64,000 bases of DNA from Flavobacterium micromati (GTDB lineage: Bacteria > Bacteroidota > Bacteroidia > Flavobacteriales > Flavobacteriaceae), in contig NZ_FQWF01000001.1 in the NCBI RefSeq assembly GCF_900129585.1, positions 310,001 to 374,000 of the forward strand. The letters are read 5' to 3'. Within the stretch, counting starts at the first letter, position 1; every line of letters starts with the position of its first letter. Below, piece by piece: positions 56,201-63,923 of the stretch. The position numbers and the translations under genes were made by a program. A model generated the notes under the pieces. That model ran no database searches. It had not been told where the DNA came from and saw only the letters and a list, made by a program, of their open reading frames with translations.

Positions 56201-56630
56201 AAAGGCCAATTGGCTCTTCAATCCATTCTTCTGGATTATCAATTTTGCGTTTACCATTGATCAAATCATGCATTAAATCTAAGGCTTTCTGATTTGGTTC
56301 CTCCTTTGCAAATTCAGATAAGCTACCCACGATTCGGCTTTTCATTTCGTGAACAGCTTTATTTGTAAAGGTAATTGCTAAGATATTTCGGTAAGCATCA
56401 TTTTTGCTAGCAACAAGAATTATTTTTAGGTACTCTTTGACCAAAGTGTAGGTTTTTCCAGAACCGGCTGAGGCGTCATAGATGGAGAATGAAGGTCTAC
56501 CCGCACCTCCCGAAACTTTGGGGTTTCCCGAAGAGGACGGAGTTGAAACTAGATTTATATTATGTTCCAAATTACTGTTGATTTTAGATTTTAGATTAAC
56601 GATTTTAGATTTCTGATTTAAACGCAACAT
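53220..56630 (-). CDS. AddA-like UvrD helicase/nuclease
   Basis: Up to 1136 residues. Helicase motifs: Walker A DASAGSGKTYTL (52-63), ITFTNKAVHEMK, motif II FIDEFQDTSEMQW, motif III/IV MIVGDPKQSIYRWRGG, and motif V/VI TIHKSKGLEFP and LYVALTRAEEQLY. The C-terminal nuclease has LLDYKTGV. It should partner with the nuclease at 47603-50368 in break repair. The first ~46 residues look like read-through of intergenic repeat DNA (KSKIVNLKSKI, then STPSSSGNPKVSGGAGRP) before conserved FSIYDAS. A TTG at 56570 is an alternative start. Confidence 0.92.
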   Translation of the reverse strand: MLRLNQKSKIVNLKSKINSNLEHNINLVSTPSSSGNPKVSGGAGRPSFSIYDASAGSGKTYTLVKEYLKIILVASKNDAYRNILAITFTNKAVHEMKSRIVGSLSEFAKEEPNQKALDLMHDLINGKRKIDNPEEWIEEPIGLSILQIKFKSQQIIKHIIHNYAAFDISTIDKFTHKVIRAFAHDLGLPMTFEVTLDTENLLVEAVDAIIAQAGEDETLTKLLIDFTMEKTDDDKSWDISREILETGRLVLNENNRNEITHFQDKTIEEFVEIKKKLIEACKDLERQTIVFAEEALALIEKNGIDVKSFSRGTFPNHINSIQQGKFNPKNKMFHVFEDIAINKTAKDKAIIENLIPEFLQILTKVYATFEKINFYKAFLKNITPLSLLNTVSNELAKIQQEQNVLSISEFNAIIHREIQNQPAPFIYERLGERYRHFFIDEFQDTSEMQWQNLIPLIDNALAGQDDFGVKGTLMIVGDPKQSIYRWRGGKAEQFIELSKNKNPFSNPDKRLEHLDKNYRSYSQIIQFNNDFFKLLSNEFVHPDYKDLYENHSGQKTNTKTGGYVNISFIPKVEKADVNLESLVDDDALDKTELFVAATLDTIHKVMDQGFLYKDIVILTRKRSQGIAIANFLTEKGIPLLSSETLMIQNATEVRLIINLLKYLKNSSDLEAKANFLQYLGQNSQNHLPVHDFIAQGINQKQEADFENWLMTFNVELSFQNIRKKSLYEAVEIIVSKFLAHQTAKGRASSFEKNYQDTSVASPATGVGNAYVQYFLDIVLERDIRNQAGISDFLSFWDKNGEKFSIPSPEGTNAVRIMTIHKSKGLEFPVVIFPFAEEDYNRKPKDKLWLGAEEEEFGLPKVLIDNNSAVESYGSAAAEVYNQKKQEELLDNINVLYVALTRAEEQLYIISSMNLSRNGDFPKNNMSSFFTNYINSEGLFQENQLNYHFGNEAKLSISKQHVDTSKVIPMVDKILDPKNIKIAQRESLMWGTHQQEAIEYGNVIHEILSFIKRNDDIELAVAKAIENGLITFIQKDTVNTTICEIVNHPELVQFFEEGNEILNEQTIIQKEGGIIKPDRMVLTNNNEVLLLDYKTGVHQAKYKQQLDNYQKAIELMGYKVVKKALIYIGKEIDVVNL

Positions 56631-56790
56631 CTTACATTGATGAAATTCCCCAGCCTTGATCGTCCAGAAGTTTCGGGAGAAATCCTTTAGTAAAGCTAAA
56701 TGCCTTTTGGCTTGCTGCTATGTAAAAGATCGTGACAAATAGCAATAAACGAGCGACGCGAACTGGCGAAGCACACAGCTCCAAAAAAAC
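56497..56790. repeat. Structured GC-rich repeat at 5' end of addA-like gene
   Basis: Contains CTCCCGAAACTTTGGGG (56507 region) and, inverted ~160 bases away, AAGTTTCGGGAG (56669 region), plus tandem ATCTAAAATC-type words between. The left copy folds as a CCTC..GAAAC / GTTTC..GAGG hairpin and is read in frame into the protein. To its right lies a GC-rich stretch with an open but startless minus-strand frame (ARLLLFVTIFYIAASQKAF). It looks like a mobile intergenic repeat. Confidence 0.45.
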
Positions 56791-56851
56791 AAGCAATACT
56801 GAGTTGATTTTAAAATTTAGCTCTAAACTTCAAGATAAAAGTTAAAAGTAC

Positions 56852-56859
56852 TATTTTTG
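56852..56859 (+). promoter_or_regulatory. -7 element of rbfA
   Basis: TATTTTTG matches TAnnTTTG and ends 4 bases before the rbfA ATG (56864), implying a leaderless transcript. The -33 position reads TTCA, a weak match. Confidence 0.45.
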
Positions 56860-56863
56860 CAGG

Positions 56864-57256
56864 ATGGAAACAAATAGACAGAAAAAAATAGGTGGGGTGA
56901 TCCAAAAAGATTTGGTTGACATTCTGCAAGGTGAAGTGAGAAAAAACGGAGTTAGTAATTTAGTAATTTCAGTATCCAAAGTTGTTGTAACGACAGATTT
57001 ATCAGTTGCAACTGTGCATTTAAGTGTATTTCCTCAGGACAAAGCCAAAGAAATTTTGGAGGCTGTGAAGTCAAACTCAAAAAATATTAAGCACGATTTA
57101 TCGCAGCGGGTACGGTTACAATTACGCAAAGTTCCCAATTTAGTTTTTTTCATAGATGACTCTTTAGATTATATAGAAAAAATTGACAATGCGTTAGCAA
57201 ATAGAGACAATCCTATTGAAAATAGAGATCTTTTAGACAAACGTAGATTCCAATAA
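56864..57256 (+). CDS. rbfA: Ribosome-binding factor A
   Basis: 130 residues; needed for 16S rRNA 5'-end maturation of the 30S subunit. A single KH-like domain: METNRQKKIGGVIQKDLVDIL, VSKVVVTTDLSVATVHLSVF and RKVPNLVFFIDDSLDYIEKI match the family. It lies 3 bases before the FtsX-type permease and is cotranscribed with it, an order conserved in Flavobacteriaceae. Confidence 0.96.
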   Translation: METNRQKKIGGVIQKDLVDILQGEVRKNGVSNLVISVSKVVVTTDLSVATVHLSVFPQDKAKEILEAVKSNSKNIKHDLSQRVRLQLRKVPNLVFFIDDSLDYIEKIDNALANRDNPIENRDLLDKRRFQ

Positions 57257-57259
57257 AGT

Positions 57260-58459
57260 TTGAACTTCCCACTTTTCATAGCTAAACGCTACATTCTAAG
57301 CAATAGTAAAAACAATGCTATAAACATCATCAATCGAATTGCCAGCTTGGGAATTATTGTAGGTGCAACGGCTTTATTTGTAGTTTTATCAGTTTTTAGC
57401 GGATTGAAAGATTTTAGCCTTTCCTTCACGAATGACATTGATCCTGATTTAAAAATAAGCAGCACTTTAGGAAAATCATTTTTAGTCTCAGCCGCTCAAG
57501 AAAAGGAAATTAAAAAAATTGATGGGCTTGTTTCGTACTCCAAGATTATTGAAGAGCGCGTACTATTTACTTTTAATGGAAAGCAAGAAGTTACTTTCTT
57601 AAAGGGAGTTGATTCCAATTTTATCAAAACAAATGCTATTGAAAAGAATTTATTTAATGGGCAATGGCTAGAGCCAAACACGTACCAAGTTGTTGTGGGT
57701 TATGGCCTTTCGGAGAAATTTTCAATGGGTCTGTTAGATTTTAATAATCGACTTGAAGTTCTGGTTCCTAAAGCTGGGAAAGGTGCCATTGAAAATCCGG
57801 AACAAGCTTTCAACAAAACAGATGTTGTTCCAGTTGGGATCTATAACATAAGTGAAGATTTAGATTCAAAGTACGTGTTTGCTGATTTAGGTCTTGCTCA
57901 AGAATTACTTGAATACAAAATAAATCAAATTTCTGGAATTGAAATTAAGATCAAACCAACCGCTGATGAAAATGCGATTATCGACCAGCTTAAAGTTATT
58001 TTCAATCAAAAAATCGAGGTCAAAAACAGAATTCAATTAAATGAATCATTATATAAAATGCTTAATACCGAAAATATCGCTGTTTACTTGATATTTACAT
58101 TGGTAATTGTAGTAGCACTTTTCAACTTGATTGGTGCTTTGATCATGATGATTTTAGACAAAAAAGGAAATTTAAAAACATTGTTTAATCTAGGAACAGA
58201 AATAAAAGATTTACGAAAAATATTCCTGTTACAAGGGACTTTGTTGAGTGTTTTTGGCGGAATTATTGGACTTACGATAGGAGTTATAATTGTACTAATA
58301 CAAGAATATTTTCAACTGATAATGATTACGCCCACACTAGCTTATCCCGTTATTTTTTCTGTTGAAAATGTGCTGATTGTAATGGGAACTATCGTTACTT
58401 TAGGTTTTATTGCATCAGTGATTGCGAGTAGTAGAGTGAGTAAGAAATTGTTAGAATAG
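57260..58459 (+). CDS. FtsX/LolC-E-type ABC transporter permease
   Basis: 399 residues. The N-terminal IAKRYILSNSKNNAINIINRIASLGIIVG is typical of lipoprotein-releasing-type (LolC/E, MacB-core) permeases. One membrane helix is near 30-50, then a periplasmic domain ~55-265. Three C-terminal helices follow at about 275-300, 320-345 and 365-390. The start appears to be TTG at 57260 (MNFPLFIAKRY), 3 bases after rbfA. The matching ATPase is not in the window. It is probably involved in lipoprotein or envelope transport. Confidence 0.9.
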   Translation: MNFPLFIAKRYILSNSKNNAINIINRIASLGIIVGATALFVVLSVFSGLKDFSLSFTNDIDPDLKISSTLGKSFLVSAAQEKEIKKIDGLVSYSKIIEERVLFTFNGKQEVTFLKGVDSNFIKTNAIEKNLFNGQWLEPNTYQVVVGYGLSEKFSMGLLDFNNRLEVLVPKAGKGAIENPEQAFNKTDVVPVGIYNISEDLDSKYVFADLGLAQELLEYKINQISGIEIKIKPTADENAIIDQLKVIFNQKIEVKNRIQLNESLYKMLNTENIAVYLIFTLVIVVALFNLIGALIMMILDKKGNLKTLFNLGTEIKDLRKIFLLQGTLLSVFGGIIGLTIGVIIVLIQEYFQLIMITPTLAYPVIFSVENVLIVMGTIVTLGFIASVIASSRVSKKLLE

Positions 58460-58465
58460 GTTTTG

Positions 58466-58538
58466 CACAAATTCGCAAATTTTTATCTCTTTAAATTGAC
58501 AATTTTTGAAATCCTAAATAATAATTCGTGAATTTGTG
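58466..58538. repeat. Inverted repeat between convergent ftsX-type gene and dusB
   Basis: CACAAATTC (58466-58474) and GAATTTGTG (58530-58538) form a nine-base perfect inverted repeat 55 bases apart, extendable with mismatches. It lies in the gap between convergent genes and may act as a weak bidirectional terminator or be an intergenic repeat. Confidence 0.45.
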
Positions 58539-58550
58539 GTAAGCAAAATT

Positions 58551-59543
58551 TTAAACAACCTCATAACCCGCATACACATCTTCAATTTCATTTAAGGCAG
58601 CAAATAATTCTTCAGGTCGGTCTAAAGTAACTAACTGTTGTTTGTGGGGTTTAAAAGAATGAATTCCTTTGAAATAATTAGTGTAATGTGGTCTCGTTTC
58701 TACAATTCCAAGACGCTCGCCCTTCCACTCCATTGCCCACGTCAAATGATTTCGTACGGCCTCAACTCTATCAATAATTGTTGGTTTTGCTAAATGTTCT
58801 CCTGTTTTAAAATAATGTTTGATCTCGTTAAAAATCCAAGGATAACCAATCGCAGCGCGACCAATCATAATTCCATCAATACCGTATTTATTTTTATATT
58901 CTAATGCTTTTTCAGGGGAGTCGATATCTCCGTTACCAAAAATTGGCATTGTAATTCTAGGATTATTTTTAACACGTGCAATATGCGACCAGTCGGAATG
59001 GCCTTTATACATTTGGGCACGAGTTCGAGCATGAATGCTTAACGCAGCAACGCCAATGTCTTGTAATCGCTCTGCAACCTCATCAATATTTATTGAACTA
59101 TCGTCCCAACCCAAACGAGTTTTTACTGTTACTGGCAAATGTGTACTGTCGATTACCGCTTTCGTCAAGCGAATCATCAAATCAACGTCTTTTAAAACTC
59201 CGGCTCCAGCACCTTTACAAACAACTTTTTTTACTGGACAACCAAAGTTGATGTCAATGATATCCGGGTTTACGGCTGAAACAATTTTAGATGACATCGC
59301 CATTGCTTCTTCGTCACCACCAAAAATTTGGATTCCAACGGGGCGTTCGTAATCAAAAATATCTAATTTCATTCGGCTTTTAATAGCATCGCGAATTAAT
59401 CCCTCCGAGGAAATAAATTCCGAGTACATCATATCGGCACCATGCATCTTGCACAATCTGCGGTATGGAGGATCACTCACATCTTCCATAGGTGCGAGAA
59501 GTAAAGGGAAATCTGGTAATTCTATGTTGCCAATTTTTATCAA
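58551..59543 (-). CDS. dusB: tRNA-dihydrouridine synthase, intact copy
   Basis: FMN enzyme that reduces uridines in tRNA, 330 residues. The catalytic Cys102 is in INFGCPVKKV. LLAPMEDVSDPPYR is the FMN-binding start, and VKTRLGWDD, LSIHARTR and PIFGNGDI follow. The start codon is TTG (59543), and a -7 element (59564-59557) lies 13 bases before it. A 5' fragment of the same gene is repeated at 60305-60495 beyond a toxin-antitoxin pair, about 93% identical by eye. Confidence 0.95.
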   Translation of the reverse strand: MIKIGNIELPDFPLLLAPMEDVSDPPYRRLCKMHGADMMYSEFISSEGLIRDAIKSRMKLDIFDYERPVGIQIFGGDEEAMAMSSKIVSAVNPDIIDINFGCPVKKVVCKGAGAGVLKDVDLMIRLTKAVIDSTHLPVTVKTRLGWDDSSINIDEVAERLQDIGVAALSIHARTRAQMYKGHSDWSHIARVKNNPRITMPIFGNGDIDSPEKALEYKNKYGIDGIMIGRAAIGYPWIFNEIKHYFKTGEHLAKPTIIDRVEAVRNHLTWAMEWKGERLGIVETRPHYTNYFKGIHSFKPHKQQLVTLDRPEELFAALNEIEDVYAGYEVV

Positions 59544-59556
59544 GGGAATTTTTTTG

Positions 59557-59564
59557 CAAAGATA
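59557..59564 (-). promoter_or_regulatory. -7 element of dusB
   Basis: Minus-strand TATCTTTG fits TAnnTTTG, 13 bases upstream of the TTG start. The duplicated fragment keeps an equivalent element, TATTTTTG, at 60518-60511. Confidence 0.5.
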
Positions 59565-59678
59565 GCAAAGAATGTAGATTTAAGATTATACTTTTCTAAT
59601 TCTAATGTTTTTTAATGTAATAACTATGAAGGAATGTTGTTCAATAGTGTGATTTTGAAGAAATTCAATCAAAATAGT

Positions 59679-59930
59679 TTAAATACGTTCAAGATCCGAG
59701 TAATGATAGCGCAACAGAATTACTGAAACTTTCTTTTGATCGTAAGCAAAAACTAAATCTCCAAAATCTTTATCTTCCGTTAAAATTATTTTTGGTGGAT
59801 GTTGAGCAAAATCTATTATTTCCTTATCAGAAATCCCTCTTTTATTCTCAAAAATTGAATAGGTTTCAACATGCGACAACCGAAGTTTTTCAATTACTGC
59901 CAATGGTATGTTTTCGTCAGCAATAATCAT
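59679..59930 (-). CDS. DUF5615 PIN-like toxin
   Basis: 83 residues. IIADENIPLAVIEKLR, the acidic start of a PIN-like RNase fold, and ILTEDKDFGDLVF are the DUF5615 signatures (conserved acidic residues). It is the likely toxin of a type II module with the DUF433 protein upstream. Its ATG overlaps that gene's stop by one base (TAATG at 59930). It is inserted between intact dusB and a dusB fragment. Confidence 0.88.
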   Translation of the reverse strand: MIIADENIPLAVIEKLRLSHVETYSIFENKRGISDKEIIDFAQHPPKIILTEDKDFGDLVFAYDQKKVSVILLRYHYSDLERI

Positions 59931-60160
59931 TAGGAAACTTCGAGCAGTTCTTCATTACCTATAATGTCCGAGGCATATCCTAAGGTTGCTAAAATTTCTG
60001 TGTGAGTTAAATGAGGATAAAGTTTTGCTAAGTCAGTAACCGATATTCCTTCAGATAATTTTTTTAAAATTAATTCAACAGTGATTCTTGTACCCTTAAT
60101 AATTGGTTTCCCATTCATTACTGCTGGATCTCTAATTATAATGTTTTTGTAATGACTCAT
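59930..60160 (-). CDS. DUF433 antitoxin
   Basis: 76 residues with IIIRDPAVMNGKPIIKGTR, ITVELILKKLSEG and LAKLYPHLTHTEILATLGYA, the DUF433 helix-turn-helix family. It pairs with DUF5615 toxins and should bind DNA and autoregulate. It is first gene of the pair, with promoter elements at 60184-60217. Confidence 0.9.
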   Translation of the reverse strand: MSHYKNIIIRDPAVMNGKPIIKGTRITVELILKKLSEGISVTDLAKLYPHLTHTEILATLGYASDIIGNEELLEVS

Positions 60161-60183
60161 AAGTAAAACTTTTTCTGTTACTA

Positions 60184-60217
60184 CAAATATACGAATTTCA
60201 ATCCCCTTGTCGACAAA
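60184..60217 (-). promoter_or_regulatory. Promoter of the DUF433/DUF5615 pair
   Basis: Minus-strand TTTG (60217-60214), 22-base spacer, TATATTTG (60191-60184). The -7 is an exact match; the spacer is slightly long. The antitoxin ATG is 23 bases further on. Confidence 0.55.
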
Positions 60218-60304
60218 AGCGTCTAAATGGTATTATAAATACAAAAAGTAAATAAGAATTAAAAACTTCCAACAAAAACGAAATTCACAAAACAAAGTAT
60301 CGGC

Positions 60305-60495
60305 TCAAAAATATCTAATTTCATTCGGCTTTTTATAGCATCTCGAATTAATCCTTCTGAAGATATAAATTCCGAGTACACCATGTCGGCACCATGCATT
60401 TTACACAATCTGCGGTATGGTGGATCACTCACATCTTCCATAGGTGCAAGAAGTAAAGGGAAATCAGGTAATTCTATGCTGCCAATTTTTATCAA
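60305..60495 (-). pseudogene. 5' fragment of dusB (duplicate)
   Basis: Encodes the first 63 residues of DusB (from TTG 60495) and then leaves the homology after KLDIF. It differs from the intact gene at about 14 of 191 bases by eye, mostly at silent positions. The upstream -7 element is also duplicated. The fragment is not expected to make a functional enzyme. Confidence 0.88.
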
Positions 60496-60608
60496 AGCAT
60501 ATTTTTCTTGCAAAAATACTAAATAATAAGCGGTTATAAAAGTAAAAGGATCAATAGCATTTATAGTTCCCACTCTATAAAAATAGTTATCTTTATCTAA
60601 AAGACAGT

Positions 60609-61817
60609 ATGCTATTCCAATTCGGGTTCTATTCTTCCTTGTTACTAATCACTTTTTCGCAAGGAATACTATATAGCTTTTTATTATTGATTAAAGGTTT
60701 GAAAACTGAGAAGACCTCCAATTATTGGTTGAGCTTTTTTATCTTTCTATGCTCGTTGTTTGTTGCCCCTTGGATGCTTGGATTCGCTGGTTGGTATGAC
60801 AATCAACCGTATAGAGATATTCTTTTTTATACTCCATTTCAACATGTTTTATTTATTGGACCAACAATTTACTGTTACACCCAAAGTTTATTGAACGCTG
60901 ATTTTAGATTTAGTAAAAAAAAATATCTCCACTTTATCCCGGGGATCTTGTACTTGATTTATATTTTTTCAATTTGGATTTACGATGTTTTCATCGTTGG
61001 AGATTACTATTTCTATAAAGATGGTATGGATAAAGATTTTGATAATTGGTATCAGAAATTAGGATTACTCTCCATGGTATTTTATTTTGTTATAAGCTTG
61101 CGCTATTACACCATTTACAAAAAAGTAATTTACCAAGTGGTGAGTTATGCCGATCGAATCCTTTTTAGGTGGATACAAACCTATTTGATTGCATTTCTAT
61201 TAATGCTATTGCTAACGATTGTTTTTGCTGGTCTAGCGTATTTTTATCCCGATTTAAAATCCTACACAGGCAACTGGTGGTATTTCCTGATTTTTTCTTT
61301 AATTATGTATTACATCGCAATAACTGGATATTCTAATCCTGTAAATTCTACAATTCCATTTAAATTTTATAAATCTAATACCAATCAAGTTTTATTACTA
61401 TCAGAAAACAATACCGTCACCGAAGAAGAATCTATAATTGACATAAGTTTTGAAACTTTTTCAGAAAATACTTCTACTGAAATGGATATGTGGAAAAGAA
61501 GAATTGAGACTTTAATTCAAAAAGAGTCGTTATTTATTGATCCCGCACTGACTTTATCTGGAGTTGCTAAAAAATTAGACACTAATGTTTCCATAATTTC
61601 CAAAACTATCAATCAAGGTTTCAAAATGAACTTTAATGATTTTATCAATAAATATCGTATTGAAGAAATTAAAAAAGCATTTGATAAAGGCGAACACAAG
61701 AAAACTACATTACTGGGAATTGCTTTTGACTGCGGATTTAATTCTAAAGCAACTTTTAATCGTGCGTTCAAGAAAAATACTGGTTTTTCTCCCAAAGAAT
61801 ATTTAGAAAAATCATAA
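60609..61817 (+). CDS. Membrane-bound AraC-family transcriptional regulator
   Basis: 402 residues. Seven membrane helices span residues ~5-245. A linker follows, then a C-terminal AraC/XylS DNA-binding domain (~290-400): ESLFIDPALTLSGVAKKLD, VSIISKTINQGF, NDFINKYRIEEIKKAF and the second HTH TTLLGIAFDCGFNSKATF followed by GFSPKEYL. This 7TM-AraC architecture is common in Bacteroidota and couples a membrane signal to transcription. Its targets may be the lipoprotein, GIN and DoxX genes downstream (inference from position). Confidence 0.92.
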   Translation: MLFQFGFYSSLLLITFSQGILYSFLLLIKGLKTEKTSNYWLSFFIFLCSLFVAPWMLGFAGWYDNQPYRDILFYTPFQHVLFIGPTIYCYTQSLLNADFRFSKKKYLHFIPGILYLIYIFSIWIYDVFIVGDYYFYKDGMDKDFDNWYQKLGLLSMVFYFVISLRYYTIYKKVIYQVVSYADRILFRWIQTYLIAFLLMLLLTIVFAGLAYFYPDLKSYTGNWWYFLIFSLIMYYIAITGYSNPVNSTIPFKFYKSNTNQVLLLSENNTVTEEESIIDISFETFSENTSTEMDMWKRRIETLIQKESLFIDPALTLSGVAKKLDTNVSIISKTINQGFKMNFNDFINKYRIEEIKKAFDKGEHKKTTLLGIAFDCGFNSKATFNRAFKKNTGFSPKEYLEKS

Positions 61818-61936
61818 TCGCACTATTTTCGATACTCCCCAGCAATGAACAACTAGGTCTCAAATCATAATTTGAAGCGATTGATGATCAATTATAGAGC
61901 AATTTTGCCCTGTTATTAATCATTAAATAAAAAATT

Positions 61937-62296
61937 ATGAAAACACTTTTTGCAACTTTTGTACTTACAATTTTAAGTGCTTCCTGTGGAGTTTTTGACT
62001 CTTTAAATTCTAATACGAGCATTAAACCCAATGATAGTTTTGTTCTTGGAAACAATGAACATGGATCTTTTACAGTCAAATTAAAAAATGTTTCTAAAAA
62101 CGACATTGACATTTACAAAGCGCCAATATCTGGCGGAACTCATTCTAGAATAACGATTAAACCAAATATAAAGACAATAGTGAAAGTAGATCGGAACACA
62201 GCTTTGGTGATCGAAAATAAATCTACTGACTACGCCTCTGTAGATTTAAAAGTTACTGGAGATTTAGGGTTGTCAATGACGTATAAAAATCAGTAG
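61937..62296 (+). CDS. Small lipoprotein, unknown function
   Basis: 119 residues with a lipoprotein signal (LTILSASC, Cys17). The mature part is beta-rich (GSFTVKLKNVSKNDIDIYKAP, VKVDRNTALVIENKSTDYASVDLKV). I do not recognise a family. It lies 76 bases before the head-GIN gene in the same direction. Confidence 0.78.
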   Translation: MKTLFATFVLTILSASCGVFDSLNSNTSIKPNDSFVLGNNEHGSFTVKLKNVSKNDIDIYKAPISGGTHSRITIKPNIKTIVKVDRNTALVIENKSTDYASVDLKVTGDLGLSMTYKNQ

Positions 62297-62371
62297 AAAT
62301 TAATTCTCACAATTTTTAAAAAATCTTATATTTTATCTTTACGAGAGTCAATCATCAAAAAAAAATCAAAC

Positions 62372-63040
62372 ATGATAAAATTAATTATTACAATAATCTT
62401 AACCCTGACATCATTCTTTGCAAATGCGCAATTGAAAGGATCAGGAAAAACAGTTACGAAAACCTATAATTTTCAAAATTTCAACAAAGTAAATTTTGAT
62501 GATTTAGATGGAAAATTAGAAATCGAAGTTGGCAAACCGTATAGTATTTCCGTAACTATCGACGATAATCTTTTACCTCTATTTATTTTGGAAGAAAATA
62601 ATTCTAAAAGTGAATTGAAAGTGTTTTTTAAAAATAATGATAATAATAAAAAATATATTGAAGACACTCATCTTAAAATCAAAATCTTAATGCCGAAACT
62701 GACTGAGATTAAACATACTGGAAACAGTTCTTTGATAATATCAAATTTATCCGAAATAAACTTCAAATTAGAAAATTCTGGTAATGGAACAACAACTGTT
62801 ATTGGTAAAGTAGAAACACTGAAAGTTGTAAATTCTGGTAACGGTAACACAAAAGCCAAAGAACTTTTTGTTAAAAATGCTGAAATAAAATGTGCAGGAA
62901 ACGGAAATGTCTACTTAAATGTATCTGATGAGTTGACAGCAAAAGCAACAGCAAATTGTACTATTTTCAATTTTGGAAAGGCAAAATTTGATTTACAATC
63001 GTCAAAATCAGGAAATGCAAACCTTGTTTATAAATTTTAG
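62372..63040 (+). CDS. Head-GIN domain (DUF2807) exported protein
   Basis: 222 residues: signal peptide (ending FANAQ), then KGSGKTVTKTYNFQNFNKVNFDDLDG, a typical start of 'head GIN domain' proteins. Repeated Gly-Asn-Gly beta-helix turns follow (KHTGNSSLII, NSGNGTTTVIG, NSGNGNTKAK, CAGNGNVYLNV). It is a right-handed parallel beta-helix-like envelope protein; the role is unknown. It precedes DoxX with a 20-base gap. Confidence 0.88.
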   Translation: MIKLIITIILTLTSFFANAQLKGSGKTVTKTYNFQNFNKVNFDDLDGKLEIEVGKPYSISVTIDDNLLPLFILEENNSKSELKVFFKNNDNNKKYIEDTHLKIKILMPKLTEIKHTGNSSLIISNLSEINFKLENSGNGTTTVIGKVETLKVVNSGNGNTKAKELFVKNAEIKCAGNGNVYLNVSDELTAKATANCTIFNFGKAKFDLQSSKSGNANLVYKF

Positions 63041-63060
63041 TTTCAAACAGAGATACAATT

Positions 63061-63549
63061 ATGAAAATCATACAAAAAATAAGCAAACCAATTATTTTAC
63101 CACATTGGTGGCAAGATTTATTTTTAATTATTCCACGAATTATCTGCGGCTATTTACTAGCTTTTAACTTTGGTTCGGATAAATTCGGAATGCCTTGGTC
63201 GCCAGTAGATAATAATCTTGGATTTTTTGAAGTTGCTTTCTGGTTTCCAAAAGATGTGGCAGAATATGGTGGAATCTTTGCGATATTTCCAGTTTTTTTT
63301 GCTTGGATGGGCGCTTTCGCCGAAGCTATTGGCGGATTGCTTTTATTGTTTGGAATTCAGACGAGATTTGCTTCTTTTCTTATCTTTTGCACTATGCTCG
63401 TGGCTATTTTTATGCAACAAATTAATAATGGCTTATGGAATTGCCTCGCCGCCATGGGTTTTCTATGGGTTTCTATTTTCTACCTTGTGTTAGGTTCAGG
63501 GCGATTTGGAATTGATTACCTTCTTACACGAAAAAAATCTTACTTATGA
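63061..63549 (+). CDS. DoxX-family membrane protein
   Basis: 162 residues with four membrane helices (about 20-40, 72-95, 101-120 and 130-150). The conserved PRIICGYLLAFNFGSDKFGMPW and the middle FAIFPVFFAWMGAFAEAIGG match DoxX/DUF417-like proteins. Its stop overlaps the ATG of the next gene (ATGA), so the two are coupled. Some DoxX proteins act in redox/quinone balance; not assignable here. Confidence 0.88.
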   Translation: MKIIQKISKPIILPHWWQDLFLIIPRIICGYLLAFNFGSDKFGMPWSPVDNNLGFFEVAFWFPKDVAEYGGIFAIFPVFFAWMGAFAEAIGGLLLLFGIQTRFASFLIFCTMLVAIFMQQINNGLWNCLAAMGFLWVSIFYLVLGSGRFGIDYLLTRKKSYL

Positions 63550-63905
63550 AAACTACAATAACAGTCATCGCCTTATCTTTAATATTAGTTCTAACGAGTT
63601 GCGTACAAAAAACACATCAAAAAACAATTGTTTTTAGCCTTAACACGCCTAAAATGGGTGCAATTTCAAAAGTGGGAATAAAAGGAAAAGACAAGCCTTT
63701 TTCATGGGATTATGATACTGAAATGAAAACCATAAAAAAGGATTGCTTGTATGAATTAACAACCACATTTGAAACTGGCTACAACGGTACTGAAATTAAA
63801 TTTGTGGTAAATGATAGTTTAGAATTTGAGCACGAAGAAAACCGAAGAATTAAATTTGCCATTACACATACTACTTTTTATAACGCAACATTCAATGCGA
63901 GATAA
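63546..63905 (+). CDS. Small lipoprotein, unknown function
   Basis: 119 residues with a lipoprotein signal (ILVLTSC, Cys19). The mature part has VFSLNTPKMGAISKVGIKGKDKPFSWDYD and ends with beta strands (GTEIKFVVNDSLEFEHEENRRIKFAI); it resembles a starch-binding-like or Ig-like fold but I cannot name a family. It is translationally coupled to doxX by a 4-base overlap. Confidence 0.78.
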   Translation: MKTTITVIALSLILVLTSCVQKTHQKTIVFSLNTPKMGAISKVGIKGKDKPFSWDYDTEMKTIKKDCLYELTTTFETGYNGTEIKFVVNDSLEFEHEENRRIKFAITHTTFYNATFNAR

Positions 63906-63923
63906 TCAGGAATCACTTTACTT

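Noticed and set aside
56640..56780. Startless minus-strand frame (ARLLLFVTIFYIAASQKAF...) as a membrane protein gene
   Set aside because: It has no start codon and lies in a GC-rich structured repeat. It ends just before the AddA-like start and looks like repeat DNA rather than a gene.
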